Source of the DNA: Gammaproteobacteria bacterium
GTDB taxonomy: Bacteria > Pseudomonadota > Gammaproteobacteria > Pseudomonadales > Pseudomonadaceae
DNA length: 52,389 nt
Direction of reading: 5' to 3'
NCBI GenBank assembly: GCA_903970465.1
Contig: CAJCIO010000043.1
Location: 1 to 52,389 of the forward strand
How positions within the stretch are numbered: position 1 is the first letter of the stretch; the number at the start of each line of letters is the position of its first letter. A program made the position numbers and the translations under genes. Of the stretch, positions 1 to 9,101 are shown piece by piece. The notes beneath the pieces were generated by a model that saw nothing but the letters and a program-made list of their open reading frames with translations, was not told the origin of the DNA and ran no database searches.

Positions 1-497
1 GCCAGCGGGATCATCCACAGCGGCACCATGACCGGGAAGTTGAACGGCGTGACCCCGGCGCACACACCCAGAGGCTGGCGCAGGTTCCAGTTGTCGATGC
101 CGCCGCCGATGTTGTCGCTGAAATCGGTCTTGAGCAGGCTCGGCGCCCCGCAGGCGAATTCGACGATCTCGATGCCGCGGGTGACTTCGCCCTTGGCGTC
201 GGAGAATACCTTGCCGTGTTCGCGGCTGATGATGGCCGCCAGTTCGTCGTGGTGCTGGTCGAGCAACTCCTTGAACTTGAACATTACCCGCGCGCGGCGC
301 AGCGAGGATTGCTCGGACCACGCCGGGAAGGCTTTGAGCGCCGAGGCCACGGCAGCATCGACGGTGCTCTGGGTGGCCAGCGCGACACGGCCCTGGACCT
401 CACCGGTGGCCGGGTTGAAGACATCGCTGAAACGCTCGGTGCCGCTGTGCTGCACCTCGCCGTTGAGGTAGTGACCAATAACCGGGGCAGTGCTCAT
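1..497 (-). CDS. iolA: Methylmalonate-semialdehyde dehydrogenase, CoA-acylating (partial, N-terminal 165 codons)
   Basis: The frame opens at the ATG at 497 ([15 protein letters not shown]) and runs off the left edge with no stop, so only the N-terminal third of a roughly 500-aa protein is present. The N-terminal sequence ([43 protein letters not shown]) is typical of the CoA-acylating aldehyde dehydrogenase family IolA/MmsA. These NAD-dependent enzymes convert malonate semialdehyde or methylmalonate semialdehyde to acetyl-CoA or propionyl-CoA with loss of CO2. The catalytic cysteine would lie beyond the window. Its place directly downstream of iolC-iolE-iolB assigns it to inositol catabolism, although the same enzyme can serve valine breakdown. 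A REPIN separates it from iolB. Confidence 0.93.
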   Translation of the reverse strand, partial: MSTAPVIGHYLNGEVQHSGTERFSDVFNPATGEVQGRVALATQSTVDAAVASALKAFPAWSEQSSLRRARVMFKFKELLDQHHDELAAIISREHGKVFSDAKGEVTRGIEIVEFACGAPSLLKTDFSDNIGGGIDNWNLRQPLGVCAGVTPFNFPVMVPLWMIPL

Positions 498-555
498 TTT
501 ATTGTTGTCTCCAGTCTGAGAAAGGTGATTCAGCAAGGGCGATGACGATCTTGCG

Positions 556-634
556 GGCCTCTTCGCGAGCAAGCTGTGCTCCCACAGTGTGGGCCGTACA
601 CCTTGTGGGAGCAGGGCTTGCCCGCGAAGGCGCC
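556..634. repeat. REPIN (inverted pair of family A REPs) between iolB and iolA
   Basis: Two REP sequences face each other: GGCCTCTTCGCGAGCAAGC on the left and TGTGGGAGCAGGGCTTGCCC on the right, close to reverse complements of each other. Each contains its own short hairpin. The pair sits in the 169-bp gap between iolB and iolA inside the presumed operon. REP pairs in such places often act as partial terminators or mRNA 3' end stabilisers; that role here is an inference. Confidence 0.85.
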
Positions 635-666
635 TTGATGAACGCCATCGCCAGCAAGTCATACCG

Positions 667-1473
667 TTATAAATCCATCAACCACGCATGCTGCGGATCG
701 TTATGAAACTGCCAGACGCGCTTGGGCCCGGCCATGACGTTCAGGTAGTAGGACTCGTAGCCATAGGGCACGCTGACCGGGTGATAGCCCTTGGGCACCA
801 CCACCAGGTCGCTGTTTTCTACCGCCATGGCCTGATCGATGCTGCGGTCGTCGGTGTAAACGCGTTGGAACACGAAGCCCTGCGGCGGATTGATCTGGTG
901 GTAATACGTCTCTTCGAGAAAGCTCTGGTGCGGCAGATCGTCGGTGTCGTGCTTGTGCGGCGGGTAGCTGGACGAATGCCCGGACGGCGTGCGCACTTCC
1001 ACCACCAGCAGCGAATGGGCCGGCTCGGTGTCCGGGAGGATGTCGCACACGTAGCGGGTATTGGCGCCCTTGCCGCGCACGCTGCGCTTCATGCTGGCCG
1101 GCTCGATCAGCCGTGGGCCAAGCCCGGTGTCCTTGGAGCCTGGCGCGGCGCACACGCCGATCTGCACATCGCTCAGCGCGGTGATCTGCGCCTGGCTGCC
1201 CGGTGGCAGGTAGGCGGCGAAGGGCGATTTGTCCTCGAACACCGAGCGGCGGTCGCCGATGTTGTCCCACTTGAAACCGCCTTGGGGCGCTTCGCCCTTG
1301 ATATCGACGCGGCCGCTGAGCAGCACCAGGCACAGTTCCTGGTCGCCGGCGCTGACCGGCAGGCTCTCGCCCAGGCTCAAGCGGTAGGCGGCGAAACCGA
1401 CGTATTCGAGTTCGCCCTGAGGCAGTTGCACCATGGTCTGGCCACGGGCATGGCTTTTGACTAGCAGGCTCAT
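667..1473 (-). CDS. iolB: 5-deoxy-glucuronate isomerase IolB
   Basis: The protein is 268 aa, the usual length for IolB, and matches the family along its length. Characteristic stretches are [12 protein letters not shown] (residues ~170-181), with the cupin metal-binding histidines, and [20 protein letters not shown]. IolB isomerises 5-deoxy-glucuronate to 5-dehydro-2-deoxy-gluconate, the substrate of the IolC kinase. It is cytoplasmic. The start at 1473 overlaps the end of iolE by four bases (ATGA arrangement), which implies translational coupling; a GAGAGGA ribosome site lies just upstream. Co-transcribed with iolC and iolE on the minus strand. Confidence 0.96.
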   Translation of the reverse strand: MSLLVKSHARGQTMVQLPQGELEYVGFAAYRLSLGESLPVSAGDQELCLVLLSGRVDIKGEAPQGGFKWDNIGDRRSVFEDKSPFAAYLPPGSQAQITALSDVQIGVCAAPGSKDTGLGPRLIEPASMKRSVRGKGANTRYVCDILPDTEPAHSLLVVEVRTPSGHSSSYPPHKHDTDDLPHQSFLEETYYHQINPPQGFVFQRVYTDDRSIDQAMAVENSDLVVVPKGYHPVSVPYGYESYYLNVMAGPKRVWQFHNDPQHAWLMDL

Positions 1474-2363
1474 TGGGTAGTCCTCTCATCGAGCAGACGG
1501 CGCAGGGTCTGGTAGCCCTTTTGCGCGAAAGCGTAGCTGGGCGCCACGGCCGGATCCTGCTCCGCCTCGACCACCAGCCAGCCTTGGTAGTGATGGGCGA
1601 GCAGCTCGTCGAGCAGCTCGCCAAAGTTGATGTCGCCATCGCCCGGCACGGTGAAGGCGCCGTTGATGATGCAGTCCGGGAAGCTCCACAGGTTGTTGCG
1701 TGCCAGCTGCACCACGCCTTTGCGCACGTCCTTGAAGTGCACGTGGCAAACCCGATCGATGTGCTTGCGCAGTACCTGCAACGGCTCGCCGCCACCGAGG
1801 TAGCAATGCCCCGAGTCGAACAGCAGGCCGACATCGGTGCTGGTCAGGGCCATCAGCCGGTCGATGTCGGCGGGCGACTCGATATAGGCGCCCATGTGGT
1901 GATGGTAAGCCAGGCGCACGCCTTGACTGAGGGTGAAACGCGCCAGTTCATCGAGTTTGTCGGCGTAGGCCTGCCAGGCTTTGTCGGTATGGAAGCGCGG
2001 GCGCTCCACCAGCGCAATGCGCTTGCCCTGGATGGCATCGGCCACTTCACCATAGACCAGCACCTGGGCGCCGTTCTGCGCCATGACTTGCACATGGTTG
2101 GCGATGGCGTCGATTTCCTCGGCGGCCGAGCGCTGCGCCAACAGGCTGGAGTACCAGCCCGAGACCAGCGCCAGGTCGTAGGGGCGCAGCACGTCGCCGA
2201 CACCCTTGGCGTCCTTGGGGAATTTACCGTTGAGTTCGAAGCCTGCGTAGCCGATTTCCTTGCCCTCGCTCAGGGCGGTGCTCAGCGGCGTTTCCCCCCC
2301 CAGTGCGGGCAGGTCGTCGTTGCTCCAGGAAATCGGATTGATGCCAATTCGGATAGCGGACAT
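1470..2363 (-). CDS. iolE: myo-inosose-2 dehydratase IolE
   Basis: A 297-aa xylose-isomerase-like TIM barrel. The N-terminus IRIGINPISWSNDDLPALGG is diagnostic for IolE. Metal and catalytic positions are visible in LAYHHHMGAYIE (~151-162), FDSGHCYLGGG and VCHVHFKDVR (~205-214). The enzyme dehydrates 2-keto-myo-inositol to 3D-trihydroxycyclohexane-1,2-dione, the second step of inositol breakdown. It lies between iolC (56 bp upstream) and iolB (four-base overlap), so it is part of one minus-strand operon. Neither iolG, which makes its substrate, nor iolD, which uses its product, is inside the window; they may lie past the left edge. Confidence 0.96.
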   Translation of the reverse strand: MSAIRIGINPISWSNDDLPALGGETPLSTALSEGKEIGYAGFELNGKFPKDAKGVGDVLRPYDLALVSGWYSSLLAQRSAAEEIDAIANHVQVMAQNGAQVLVYGEVADAIQGKRIALVERPRFHTDKAWQAYADKLDELARFTLSQGVRLAYHHHMGAYIESPADIDRLMALTSTDVGLLFDSGHCYLGGGEPLQVLRKHIDRVCHVHFKDVRKGVVQLARNNLWSFPDCIINGAFTVPGDGDINFGELLDELLAHHYQGWLVVEAEQDPAVAPSYAFAQKGYQTLRRLLDERTTQ

Positions 2364-2419
2364 GGCGGTACCTGTTATTTATTCTTGTGTGCGGTTCATG
2401 CATCAGCTGCTGGGTACGG

Positions 2420-4360
2420 TCACTGCGCGCGGGCGTTGCGCCAGGCATCTATCAACGTCTGGAATGTCGCCTGCACGCGCTGGATCAGCGCCTGGTCGTC
2501 GATTTCGCCGGCCAGCCAGGCACGGCTTGGCTCATGGAAAATCGTACGGCCTACCGCAAAACCCCGGCAGGTGGTGCTGGCGCGGGCGTTGCGAAAGCCC
2601 TCGGCAAGTGCTTCGACCGGCGCGTTGAGACCCAGCAGCACCACGCCTCGGCAATAGGGGTCGCGCTCGTGGATCAAGGCATCGAGCTGTTCCCATTCGG
2701 CCGCGCTCGGCGCTTCGATCTTCCACCAGGCCGGGTAGATACCCAGGTTGTAGAGGCGTTTGATGGCGCGGTAGAGCACGTCCGGGTAGGTGGACGGGTG
2801 ATCCTTGGGCGGGATGATCTCAAGCAACAATTCGTGGCCGCTGACCTGGGACGCGTCATAAAGCCCGCGAATCTGCGCTTCCTGTTCCAGACGCAGTAAC
2901 GGCTCGTCGTCCGGGTGGTATTGCACCAGGCACTTGATGATCTGTTCCTTGGGCCAGGCGATCAGGTTGCTGCCGATCGAGCGGCCGTGTTCGAACGCCA
3001 ACGGTCGCGAGCCTTGGCGTTCCACCGGGCGCGCGACCCACCAGCCACGGCCGGTGGCGGCGTTGAGGGCGTCCTGGCCGAAGCGCTGATCGGCCAGCAA
3101 GCCGACATCGGCGTCGACCCCGCGCTGAGCGAGGTCGGCTTCAACCCGCTGCACCGCCTGGATGAACAGCATCTTCAGCTCGCCGATACGCTTGCTGTCC
3201 GCGCCGCCCTGCTGGGCCAGTTCGAACAACTGGCCGCGGTGGTCGAAGGCGAAGATGAACAGCTGCTTCCATTGTTTGCGCGGCACGCTGACCTGATGCA
3301 GGCGCTGCAAGGCGACGTCCTGATCCGGCCGAGTGATCGGCACCGGGCTGTTGAACAGGTATTCAAGCTCGGCCGGGGTCGGCATCGCCGGGGCGCAAGC
3401 GTGGCGCGACACCACCAGGCCGCCACAGGCATTGGCCAACTGGCAGCAGCGGGCATCGCTCGCATCGCGCAGCCAGCCGCTGAGAAAGCCCGACATGAAG
3501 GCATCGCCGGCACCCAGCACGTTGAGCACTTCGACCCGTACGCCTGGGTGAATTTCACCGTCTTCAAGGCGCGCCGGGATGTCGCCGTGGATCACCGTGC
3601 AGCCTTGCGGGCCGAGCTTCACCACCAGGGTAGCGGCAGTCAGGCTGCGGACCTTGCGCAGCGAGGTGAGGAGGTCTTCGCTGCCGCCGGCGATGAGGAA
3701 TTCTTCTTCGGTGCCGACGATCAGGTCGAAGCGCGGCAGGATGCCCTGCACGTGCTCGCTGACTTTCTGGTCGGCGACGAAGCGCGTCTCACCATCGGCC
3801 TTGCCGGCCAGCCCCCAGAGCACCGGGCGATAATCGATATCGAGGACGCGTTTGACGTCATGCCTGGCGGCGTAGTCCAGCGCACGGACGCTGGCGTTGT
3901 AGACCCGCTCGGTAGAGAAGTGCGTGCCGGTGATCAACAGTGCCTTGCTGGAGGCGATGACCTCTTCACGCACATCCGCTTCGCACAGGGCCATGTCGGC
4001 GCAGTTTTCGCGGTAGAACACCAGTGGAAAGGTTTCGCGATCCTTGAGGCCCAGCAGGACCATGGCGGTGAGGCGCTCGGGATCAGTCTTGATGCCGCTG
4101 ACATCGCAGCCTTCGCGCGCCAGCGACTCGACCAGGAAGCGGCCCATGTGGTCATCGCCGACGCGGCTCAGCATGGCCGACTTCAGCCCCAGCCGCGCGG
4201 TGCCGAAGGCGATGTTGGCGGACGAGCCACCCAGATACTTGGCGAAACTGCTGACGTCTTCGAGGCGCGCGCCGACCTGTTGTGCATAGAGGTCGACGCC
4301 CAGGCGCCCGAGGCAAATCAAATCCAGTTGTCGCCCACTGGCAAATCGAGTCTGGCCCAT
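2420..4360 (-). CDS. iolC: Bifunctional 5-dehydro-2-deoxygluconokinase / DUF2090 aldolase-like IolC
   Basis: At 646 aa this is about twice the length of a single-domain IolC kinase. Residues ~1-330 form a PfkB/ribokinase-family kinase (LICLGRLGVDLYAQQVG near the N-terminus; anion-hole and catalytic motif GAGDAFMSGFLSGW at ~265). Residues ~335-646 form a DUF2090 domain (KQLFIFAFDHRGQLFELAQQ), a TIM barrel related to LacD/IolJ-type aldolases. The known role of the kinase is phosphorylation of 5-dehydro-2-deoxy-gluconate; the C-terminal domain is annotated by family as the matching aldolase that gives DHAP and malonate semialdehyde, which would make a separate iolJ unnecessary. A good AGGAG site precedes the ATG. 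First gene of the iol operon, divergent from the regulator at 4671. Confidence 0.93.
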   Translation of the reverse strand: MGQTRFASGRQLDLICLGRLGVDLYAQQVGARLEDVSSFAKYLGGSSANIAFGTARLGLKSAMLSRVGDDHMGRFLVESLAREGCDVSGIKTDPERLTAMVLLGLKDRETFPLVFYRENCADMALCEADVREEVIASSKALLITGTHFSTERVYNASVRALDYAARHDVKRVLDIDYRPVLWGLAGKADGETRFVADQKVSEHVQGILPRFDLIVGTEEEFLIAGGSEDLLTSLRKVRSLTAATLVVKLGPQGCTVIHGDIPARLEDGEIHPGVRVEVLNVLGAGDAFMSGFLSGWLRDASDARCCQLANACGGLVVSRHACAPAMPTPAELEYLFNSPVPITRPDQDVALQRLHQVSVPRKQWKQLFIFAFDHRGQLFELAQQGGADSKRIGELKMLFIQAVQRVEADLAQRGVDADVGLLADQRFGQDALNAATGRGWWVARPVERQGSRPLAFEHGRSIGSNLIAWPKEQIIKCLVQYHPDDEPLLRLEQEAQIRGLYDASQVSGHELLLEIIPPKDHPSTYPDVLYRAIKRLYNLGIYPAWWKIEAPSAAEWEQLDALIHERDPYCRGVVLLGLNAPVEALAEGFRNARASTTCRGFAVGRTIFHEPSRAWLAGEIDDQALIQRVQATFQTLIDAWRNARAQ

Positions 4361-4670
4361 GCTGGCTCCTGTTATTTTTATCAGCCTGCGTCGCCCCTGA
4401 TGGTGACAAACGCGTTTGGTGTGAGCGAACTCTAGAACTTCTTTTTGCCGTAATCAATATTTTTTCTATAATTTTTTTACTCGGAAATTTTATTCCATTA
4501 ACATGTGGAAACACTGATTTAGTCGCGCTGTATCGATTCAGCCGACTGCCCGTTCCCACCTGCAAGCTCGCAGATTTTTCTCGCCCAGTGCCTGTAGACT
4601 GGGCGGCAACAGCCAGAAGTCGAACGGACGTCCCAGACCAGCCGACGCGACCACGCCATAAGGATTGCCC
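4361..4670. promoter_or_regulatory. Divergent iolC / iolR control region
   Basis: This 310-bp gap holds no gene. Bases ~4436-4505 are strikingly AT-rich compared with the surrounding DNA, with runs of T and A around 4460-4480 that include a possible minus-strand -10 element (TATAGA, ~4465-4471). Within it lies the GGAA-N6-TTCC palindrome listed separately. The arrangement of a regulator facing the operon it would control is standard for autoregulated catabolic regulators. An AAGG ribosome site lies at 4660-4663 for the regulator. Confidence 0.7.
4483..4496. promoter_or_regulatory. Candidate IolR (RpiR-type) operator, GGAA-N6-TTCC
   Basis: GGAA at 4483-4486 and TTCC at 4493-4496 are separated by exactly six bases (ATTTTA). 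This has the form of the palindrome reported for RpiR-type IolR proteins in rhizobia. It lies 123 bp upstream of the iolC start in the AT-rich divergent region. Only one perfect copy was seen. Function is an inference from position and motif. Confidence 0.5.
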
Positions 4671-5597
4671 ATGTCACGCTCCGAACCGCCGGTGACAGCC
4701 CCTGATGAAACCGACACCGCCGTTGCCAGCAGTGCGACCCCGGAAACCGCCGAACAGCTGTTACAGCAGATCAGCCGTGAATACGAAAGCCTGCCACGTC
4801 AGCTCAAACGCATCGCCAGCTATATGACCCAGCAGAGCGATCGCATCATGGTCGATCGCATCAGCGATATTTCCCGGGAGTGCGAGGTGCACCCATCGGC
4901 CATCGTGCGCTTTTCGCAGCGCTTCGGGTTCAGCGGCTTCAGCGAGATGCAGGCGTTGTTTCGCGACGCCTATACGCTCAAGACCACCCCGGTGCAGAAC
5001 TACCAGCAGCGCATCCGCAACCTGATCGACAACAAGTCGGAGAAGGCCAGCGGCGGCGACCTGGCGCGTGAATGCGTGAGCGCTACGCTGTCGGGCATCG
5101 AGCGCCTGGGGCTGGAGCTCGACGATGCGGTATTCGAGAAGGCCGTCGACCTGGTGGTCAATGCCGAGAACATCTATGTGGTGGGCGTGCGCCGCTCGTT
5201 CGCGGTGGCCGATTACCTGGTGTACAACCTGCAGCACACCAACAAGCGCATTCATCTGGTGTCCGGGCTGGGCGGCAGTTATCGCGAGCAGATGCGCAGC
5301 GTGCGCGCCAACGACCTGGTGATCGCCATCAGCTTCACCCCTTACGGCAAGGAAACCCAGCACTGCCTGCGCATCGCCCAGCATCATCAGGCCAAGACGC
5401 TGATCATCACCGACAGCAACCTGTCCCCGTTGGCCAAGCGTGCCAACGCGGTATTGCTGGTGAACGAGGGCAGCTCGTTCGCGTTCCGCTCGTTGAGTGC
5501 GACCTTGTGTTTGTGCCAGGCGTTGTTCATTGCGGTGGCGTATCGGTTGGAATTGAAGGTGGACGAGATCCACGAGCAGATCGGGTTTGAGGATTGA
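4671..5597 (+). CDS. iolR: RpiR/MurR-family transcriptional regulator of inositol catabolism
   Basis: The 308-aa protein has an N-terminal RpiR-type helix-turn-helix (residues ~25-105: LKRIASYMTQQSDRI, HPSAIVRFSQRFGFSGFSE) and a C-terminal SIS sugar-phosphate-binding domain (~130-270: YVVGVRRSFAVADYL, NDLVIAISFTPYGKETQ). The family senses phosphosugars; rhizobial IolR proteins of this class repress iol genes. I use the ATG at 4671, preceded by AAGG at eight bases' distance, rather than the in-frame TTG at 4665. It is divergent from iolC. Whether it represses or activates cannot be told from sequence. Confidence 0.85.
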   Translation: MSRSEPPVTAPDETDTAVASSATPETAEQLLQQISREYESLPRQLKRIASYMTQQSDRIMVDRISDISRECEVHPSAIVRFSQRFGFSGFSEMQALFRDAYTLKTTPVQNYQQRIRNLIDNKSEKASGGDLARECVSATLSGIERLGLELDDAVFEKAVDLVVNAENIYVVGVRRSFAVADYLVYNLQHTNKRIHLVSGLGGSYREQMRSVRANDLVIAISFTPYGKETQHCLRIAQHHQAKTLIITDSNLSPLAKRANAVLLVNEGSSFAFRSLSATLCLCQALFIAVAYRLELKVDEIHEQIGFED

Positions 5598-5667
5598 GCA
5601 CGGCTTGCCGATGATGGTGGTCTTGCAGGCCCTTTCACCGCCTGACGCGCCCCCGTGCTCCCAAATT

Positions 5668-5949
5668 GCAATACTGCACCCGAGCCGTACACCCGTAGGA
5701 GCAAAGCTTGCTCGCGAAGAGGCCGGCCCTGCTCGCCCAGAACCCTAGAATCCCCCACCGCGCAATACCGCACCCGAGCCAACCACCCGTGGGAGCAAAG
5801 CTTGCTCGCGAAAGGGCCGGCCCTGCTCGCCCATCACCCTAAAATCTCCCACCGTGCAATACCCCACCCGAGCCAACCACCCGTGGGAGCAAAGCTTGCT
5901 CGCGAAGAGGCCCGTCCTGCTCGCCGACCACCCTAAAATCTCCCACAGA
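5668..5949. repeat. Three tandem 94-bp units, each with a family A REP
   Basis: Units begin at 5668, 5762 and 5856, each exactly 94 bp, giving 282 bp with only scattered substitutions between copies. Each unit carries GGAGCAAAGCTTGCTCGCGA (the REP hairpin), a GCAATACYGCACCCGAGCC segment and a CCCTARAATCYCCCAC segment. The array occupies the 398-bp gap between the convergent iolR and uvrA-like genes. Copies two and three are the most similar, suggesting recent duplication by slippage or unequal exchange. It may serve as a bidirectional transcription barrier; that is an inference. Confidence 0.95.
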
Positions 5950-5995
5950 TGTACGGCGCTGCATCTGTACGCAGATGTGTGAGCAAGGGTGCGCA

Positions 5996-8563
5996 TCAGA
6001 CGGCGAAAAGGCCTAAAGCCCGAGCCAGATACGGCGCCGTGCGGCTGCCTTTGACCTTGGCGACTTGCTGCGGCGTGCCTGCTGCCACCAGTTGCCCCCC
6101 TTGATCCCCTGCCCCCGGCCCGATATCGATCACCCAGTCACTCTGCGCCACCACGCGCATCTCATGCTCGACCACAATCACCGTGTGCCCGCCGTCCACC
6201 AGCGCATTCAACTGCACCAGCAGGCGATCGACATCCAGCGGGTGCAGCCCCGTCGTCGGCTCGTCCAGTACATACAATGAGGCACCGCGCTGATTGCGCT
6301 GCAACTCGGTGGCCAGCTTGATCCGCTGCGCTTCACCACCGGACAACTCGGTGGCCGGCTGCCCTAACCGTAAATACCCCAGGCCGATATCCGCCAGTAC
6401 CTGCAGCGCGCGCAGCACCGCCGGTTGTTCGGCGAACACCGCCAAGGCCTGCTCGACGGTCAACTGCAATACCTGGGCGATGGTCAGGCCCTGCCAATGA
6501 ATCGCCAGCGTCTCGGGGTTGTAACGAGCACCATGGCAGGTCGGGCACGGCGCATAGACGCTGGGCATGAACAGCAACTCGACACTGACGAAGCCCTCGC
6601 CTTCGCAACCCGGACAACGGCCTTTGGCGACGTTGAAAGAGAACTGCCCCGCATCGAAGCCTGCCGCACGGGCCTCGGCGGTGGCGGCGAACAGCTTGCG
6701 CACGTTATCGAACAGCCCGGTGTAGGTGGCCAGGTTGGAGCGCGGAGTACGACCGATAGGTTTCTGATCGACCTGCACCAGCCGCTTGATGTGCTCCAGG
6801 CCGCGCGTCACCCGCCCTTCGCTGCTTTGCGGGGTGTCGTCTTCGAGGTTGAGCTCCTGAGGTTCGCGCTGGTCATTGGGTTGCCCCAGATGTGCGCCCA
6901 CCAGTTCGAGCAAGGCCTGACTCACCAGACTGGATTTGCCTGAGCCGGAAATCCCCGTGACCGCGGTAAAACAGCCCAATGGGAATTCCGCACTCAGGTC
7001 GCGCAGGTTGTTGCGCGTCACCCCTTCAAGACGCAACCAGCCTTGCGGCTCACGTCGCGCCTCGGCCTTGGGGCTATGGTCATCGAACAGGTAGGAACGG
7101 GTCTGCGAAGCTTTGATCTTCGCCAGGCCTGCGGGCGGCCCGCTGTACAGCACTTCACCGCCGCGCTCCCCCGCCGCCGGGCCGACATCGATCAACCAGT
7201 CGGCGCGGCGCATGATCTCGGTGTCGTGCTCCACCACGAACAACGAGTTGCCCGCCGCCTGGAGTTTCTGCAGCGCCGTGTACAGCGCTTCGCCATCGGC
7301 CGGGTGCAAGCCGGCGGAGGGCTCATCGAGCACGTAGATGACGCCGAACAGTTGGGAATTGAGCTGCGTGGCCAGGCGCAGACGCTGCAGTTCGCCCGAC
7401 GACAGGCTTGGCGTACTGCGCTCCAGCGCCAGATAACCCAGGCCCAGATCGGTCAGCGCCTGCACCCGCTCGAGCAGATCCTGGGCGATACGCTGGGCGG
7501 CCAGGCGCTTTTCGATAGTGAAGGATGAATCGGTGCTGCCGTGATTGTGGCCTTCGCGATTCTGCGCCACGGGCGCCAGCAACTCGGCCAATTGCAACAG
7601 CGGCAGGCGTGACAGCTCGCCGATATCGACAGCCGCGAAGGTCACCGACAGCGCCTCGCGCTTGAGACGCTTGCCGTCGCACAAGGGGCAGGCGCTGCCG
7701 ATCATGTATTGGCTGACGCGCTTTTTCATCAGCGCACTTTGCGAATGGGTGAAGGTGTGCAGGATGTAGCGCCGCGCACCGGTAAAAGTGCCCTGGTAGC
7801 TCGGCTCGGCCTTGCGCTTGAGGGCGGTGCGGGTCTGCGCCGGGGTCAGGCCGGCGTACACCGGCACCGTAGGGTGCTCCTCGGTGAACAGAATCCAGTC
7901 GCGTTGTTCCTGGGGCAGGTCGCGCCACGGCACATCGACGTCATAGCCCAGGGTCACGAGGATGTCGCGCAGGTTCTGCCCCTGCCAGGCCAGCGGCCAG
8001 GCGGCGATGGCGCGCTCGCGGATGGTCAGCGACGGATCCGGAACCATGGTCGCTTCGGTCACTTCATAGACCCGCCCCAGGCCATGGCATTCAGGGCAGG
8101 CACCCTGGGGCATATTGGGCGAGAAGTCTTCGGCATAGAGCATCGTCTGCCCCGGCGGATAATGCCCGGCGCGGGAATAGAGCATGCGCACCAGGCTCGA
8201 CAGTGTCGTCACGCTGCCCACCGATGAACGGGTGCTCGGCGTACCGCGCTGCTGTTGCAAGGCCACGGCCGGTGGCAAGCCATCGATGGAATCGACATCA
8301 GGCACTCCGACCTGGTCGATCAGGCGCCGCGCGTAGGGGGCCACCGACTCGAAGTAGCGCCGCTGCGCCTCGGCATAGACCGTGGAAAACGCCAGCGACG
8401 ACTTGCCCGAGCCCGACACGCCGGTGAACACCACCAAGGCATCGCGCGGGATGTCGACATCGACGTTCTTGAGATTGTGCTCGCGAGCGCCGCGAACCTT
8501 GACGAAGCCCGAGCTGCCGGGCAGTGCTTGAGGGGTTGTCGCAGAGGTGTGCTCGGATGCCAT
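5996..8563 (-). CDS. UvrA-like excinuclease ATPase lacking the UvrB-binding insert (UvrA2 class)
   Basis: An 855-aa tandem ABC ATPase. The first half has Walker [10 protein letters not shown] (~48), signature LSSGELQRL and Walker [15 protein letters not shown]. The second half has Walker [10 protein letters not shown], signature LSGGEAQRI and Walker [15 protein letters not shown] complete zinc-finger pair CPGC-x20-CPTC is visible in the second half. Housekeeping UvrA is about 940 aa; the missing ~90 residues and the direct run from [18 protein letters not shown] into the ATPase body fit UvrA2 proteins, which lack the UvrB-interaction domain. UvrA2 members have been linked to tolerance of DNA-intercalating drugs and oxidants; the role here is unknown. 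A small unknown gene lies 44 bp upstream. Confidence 0.88.
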   Translation of the reverse strand: MASEHTSATTPQALPGSSGFVKVRGAREHNLKNVDVDIPRDALVVFTGVSGSGKSSLAFSTVYAEAQRRYFESVAPYARRLIDQVGVPDVDSIDGLPPAVALQQQRGTPSTRSSVGSVTTLSSLVRMLYSRAGHYPPGQTMLYAEDFSPNMPQGACPECHGLGRVYEVTEATMVPDPSLTIRERAIAAWPLAWQGQNLRDILVTLGYDVDVPWRDLPQEQRDWILFTEEHPTVPVYAGLTPAQTRTALKRKAEPSYQGTFTGARRYILHTFTHSQSALMKKRVSQYMIGSACPLCDGKRLKREALSVTFAAVDIGELSRLPLLQLAELLAPVAQNREGHNHGSTDSSFTIEKRLAAQRIAQDLLERVQALTDLGLGYLALERSTPSLSSGELQRLRLATQLNSQLFGVIYVLDEPSAGLHPADGEALYTALQKLQAAGNSLFVVEHDTEIMRRADWLIDVGPAAGERGGEVLYSGPPAGLAKIKASQTRSYLFDDHSPKAEARREPQGWLRLEGVTRNNLRDLSAEFPLGCFTAVTGISGSGKSSLVSQALLELVGAHLGQPNDQREPQELNLEDDTPQSSEGRVTRGLEHIKRLVQVDQKPIGRTPRSNLATYTGLFDNVRKLFAATAEARAAGFDAGQFSFNVAKGRCPGCEGEGFVSVELLFMPSVYAPCPTCHGARYNPETLAIHWQGLTIAQVLQLTVEQALAVFAEQPAVLRALQVLADIGLGYLRLGQPATELSGGEAQRIKLATELQRNQRGASLYVLDEPTTGLHPLDVDRLLVQLNALVDGGHTVIVVEHEMRVVAQSDWVIDIGPGAGDQGGQLVAAGTPQQVAKVKGSRTAPYLARALGLFAV

Positions 8564-8607
8564 GGGTCCCGTCCGTTCAAGAATGAATAAATCCGGCCGT
8601 GAAACAC

Positions 8608-8877
8608 TCAGGCCGGCGGCGGGAACTCTCCCTGGCGCCCCCGCTCGAGCAATCGCTGGCGCACAGCCCGTTCGATATCTGCATTGTCGGCCATAGGCCC
8701 GGTGCGAATGTAGATGCGCCGCAGGTTCTGTTCGTGGGTGCCTTCGCTCATCATTTCATGGCTGGCTACCCGGGTCGCGCGCCATAGACAGCGCTGCGGT
8801 TCGGCCAGCCAGATCTCGGTGCAGGCATCCGACTCGCCACGTTCAAGACCGGCCAGATCGGTGTAAAGGGTTTCCAT
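8608..8877 (-). CDS. Small hypothetical protein upstream of the uvrA-like gene
   Basis: An 89-aa soluble, acidic-to-neutral protein without signal peptide or membrane segment (starts METLYTDLAGLERGES; ends RLLERGRQGEFPPPA). An AGGAG sequence sits ten bases before the ATG, which supports a real gene. It is on the same strand as the uvrA-like gene, 44 bp away, so the two are probably one transcript. I do not recognise a domain. The central part (EIWLAEPQRCLWRATRVASHEM) looks like a beta-rich fold. Confidence 0.65.
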   Translation of the reverse strand: METLYTDLAGLERGESDACTEIWLAEPQRCLWRATRVASHEMMSEGTHEQNLRRIYIRTGPMADNADIERAVRQRLLERGRQGEFPPPA

Positions 8878-9101
8878 AGGGGCTCTCCTGAGCTTCAGTT
8901 CTCTCTTGGAAAGCGGCCAACCTGATTCGGTTCAGCGCAATACGTGCCCTGTCCACGCTTCAGGCGTACAAGCTATCGTCGCGCCAGTATTCTGCGGTAT
9001 TGCTGCTGTCAGGCGCGCTTGATTTGCACAGATGCGCTACTTTCATGCATGCACTGTTGCAGTGCCACCCCTGCCCCGACGACCCGCCCATAAGGATCAC
9101 G

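Noticed and set aside
2915..4435. Long plus-strand open frame opposite iolC
   Set aside because: Shadow frame; iolC is unambiguous on the minus strand and the opposite product has no recognisable motif.
4665..4670. TTG start for the RpiR regulator
   Set aside because: The ATG two codons later has the AAGG site at better spacing.
5668..5949. CRISPR array
   Set aside because: The 94-bp units are contiguous tandem copies with no spacers of unique sequence, and no cas genes are present.
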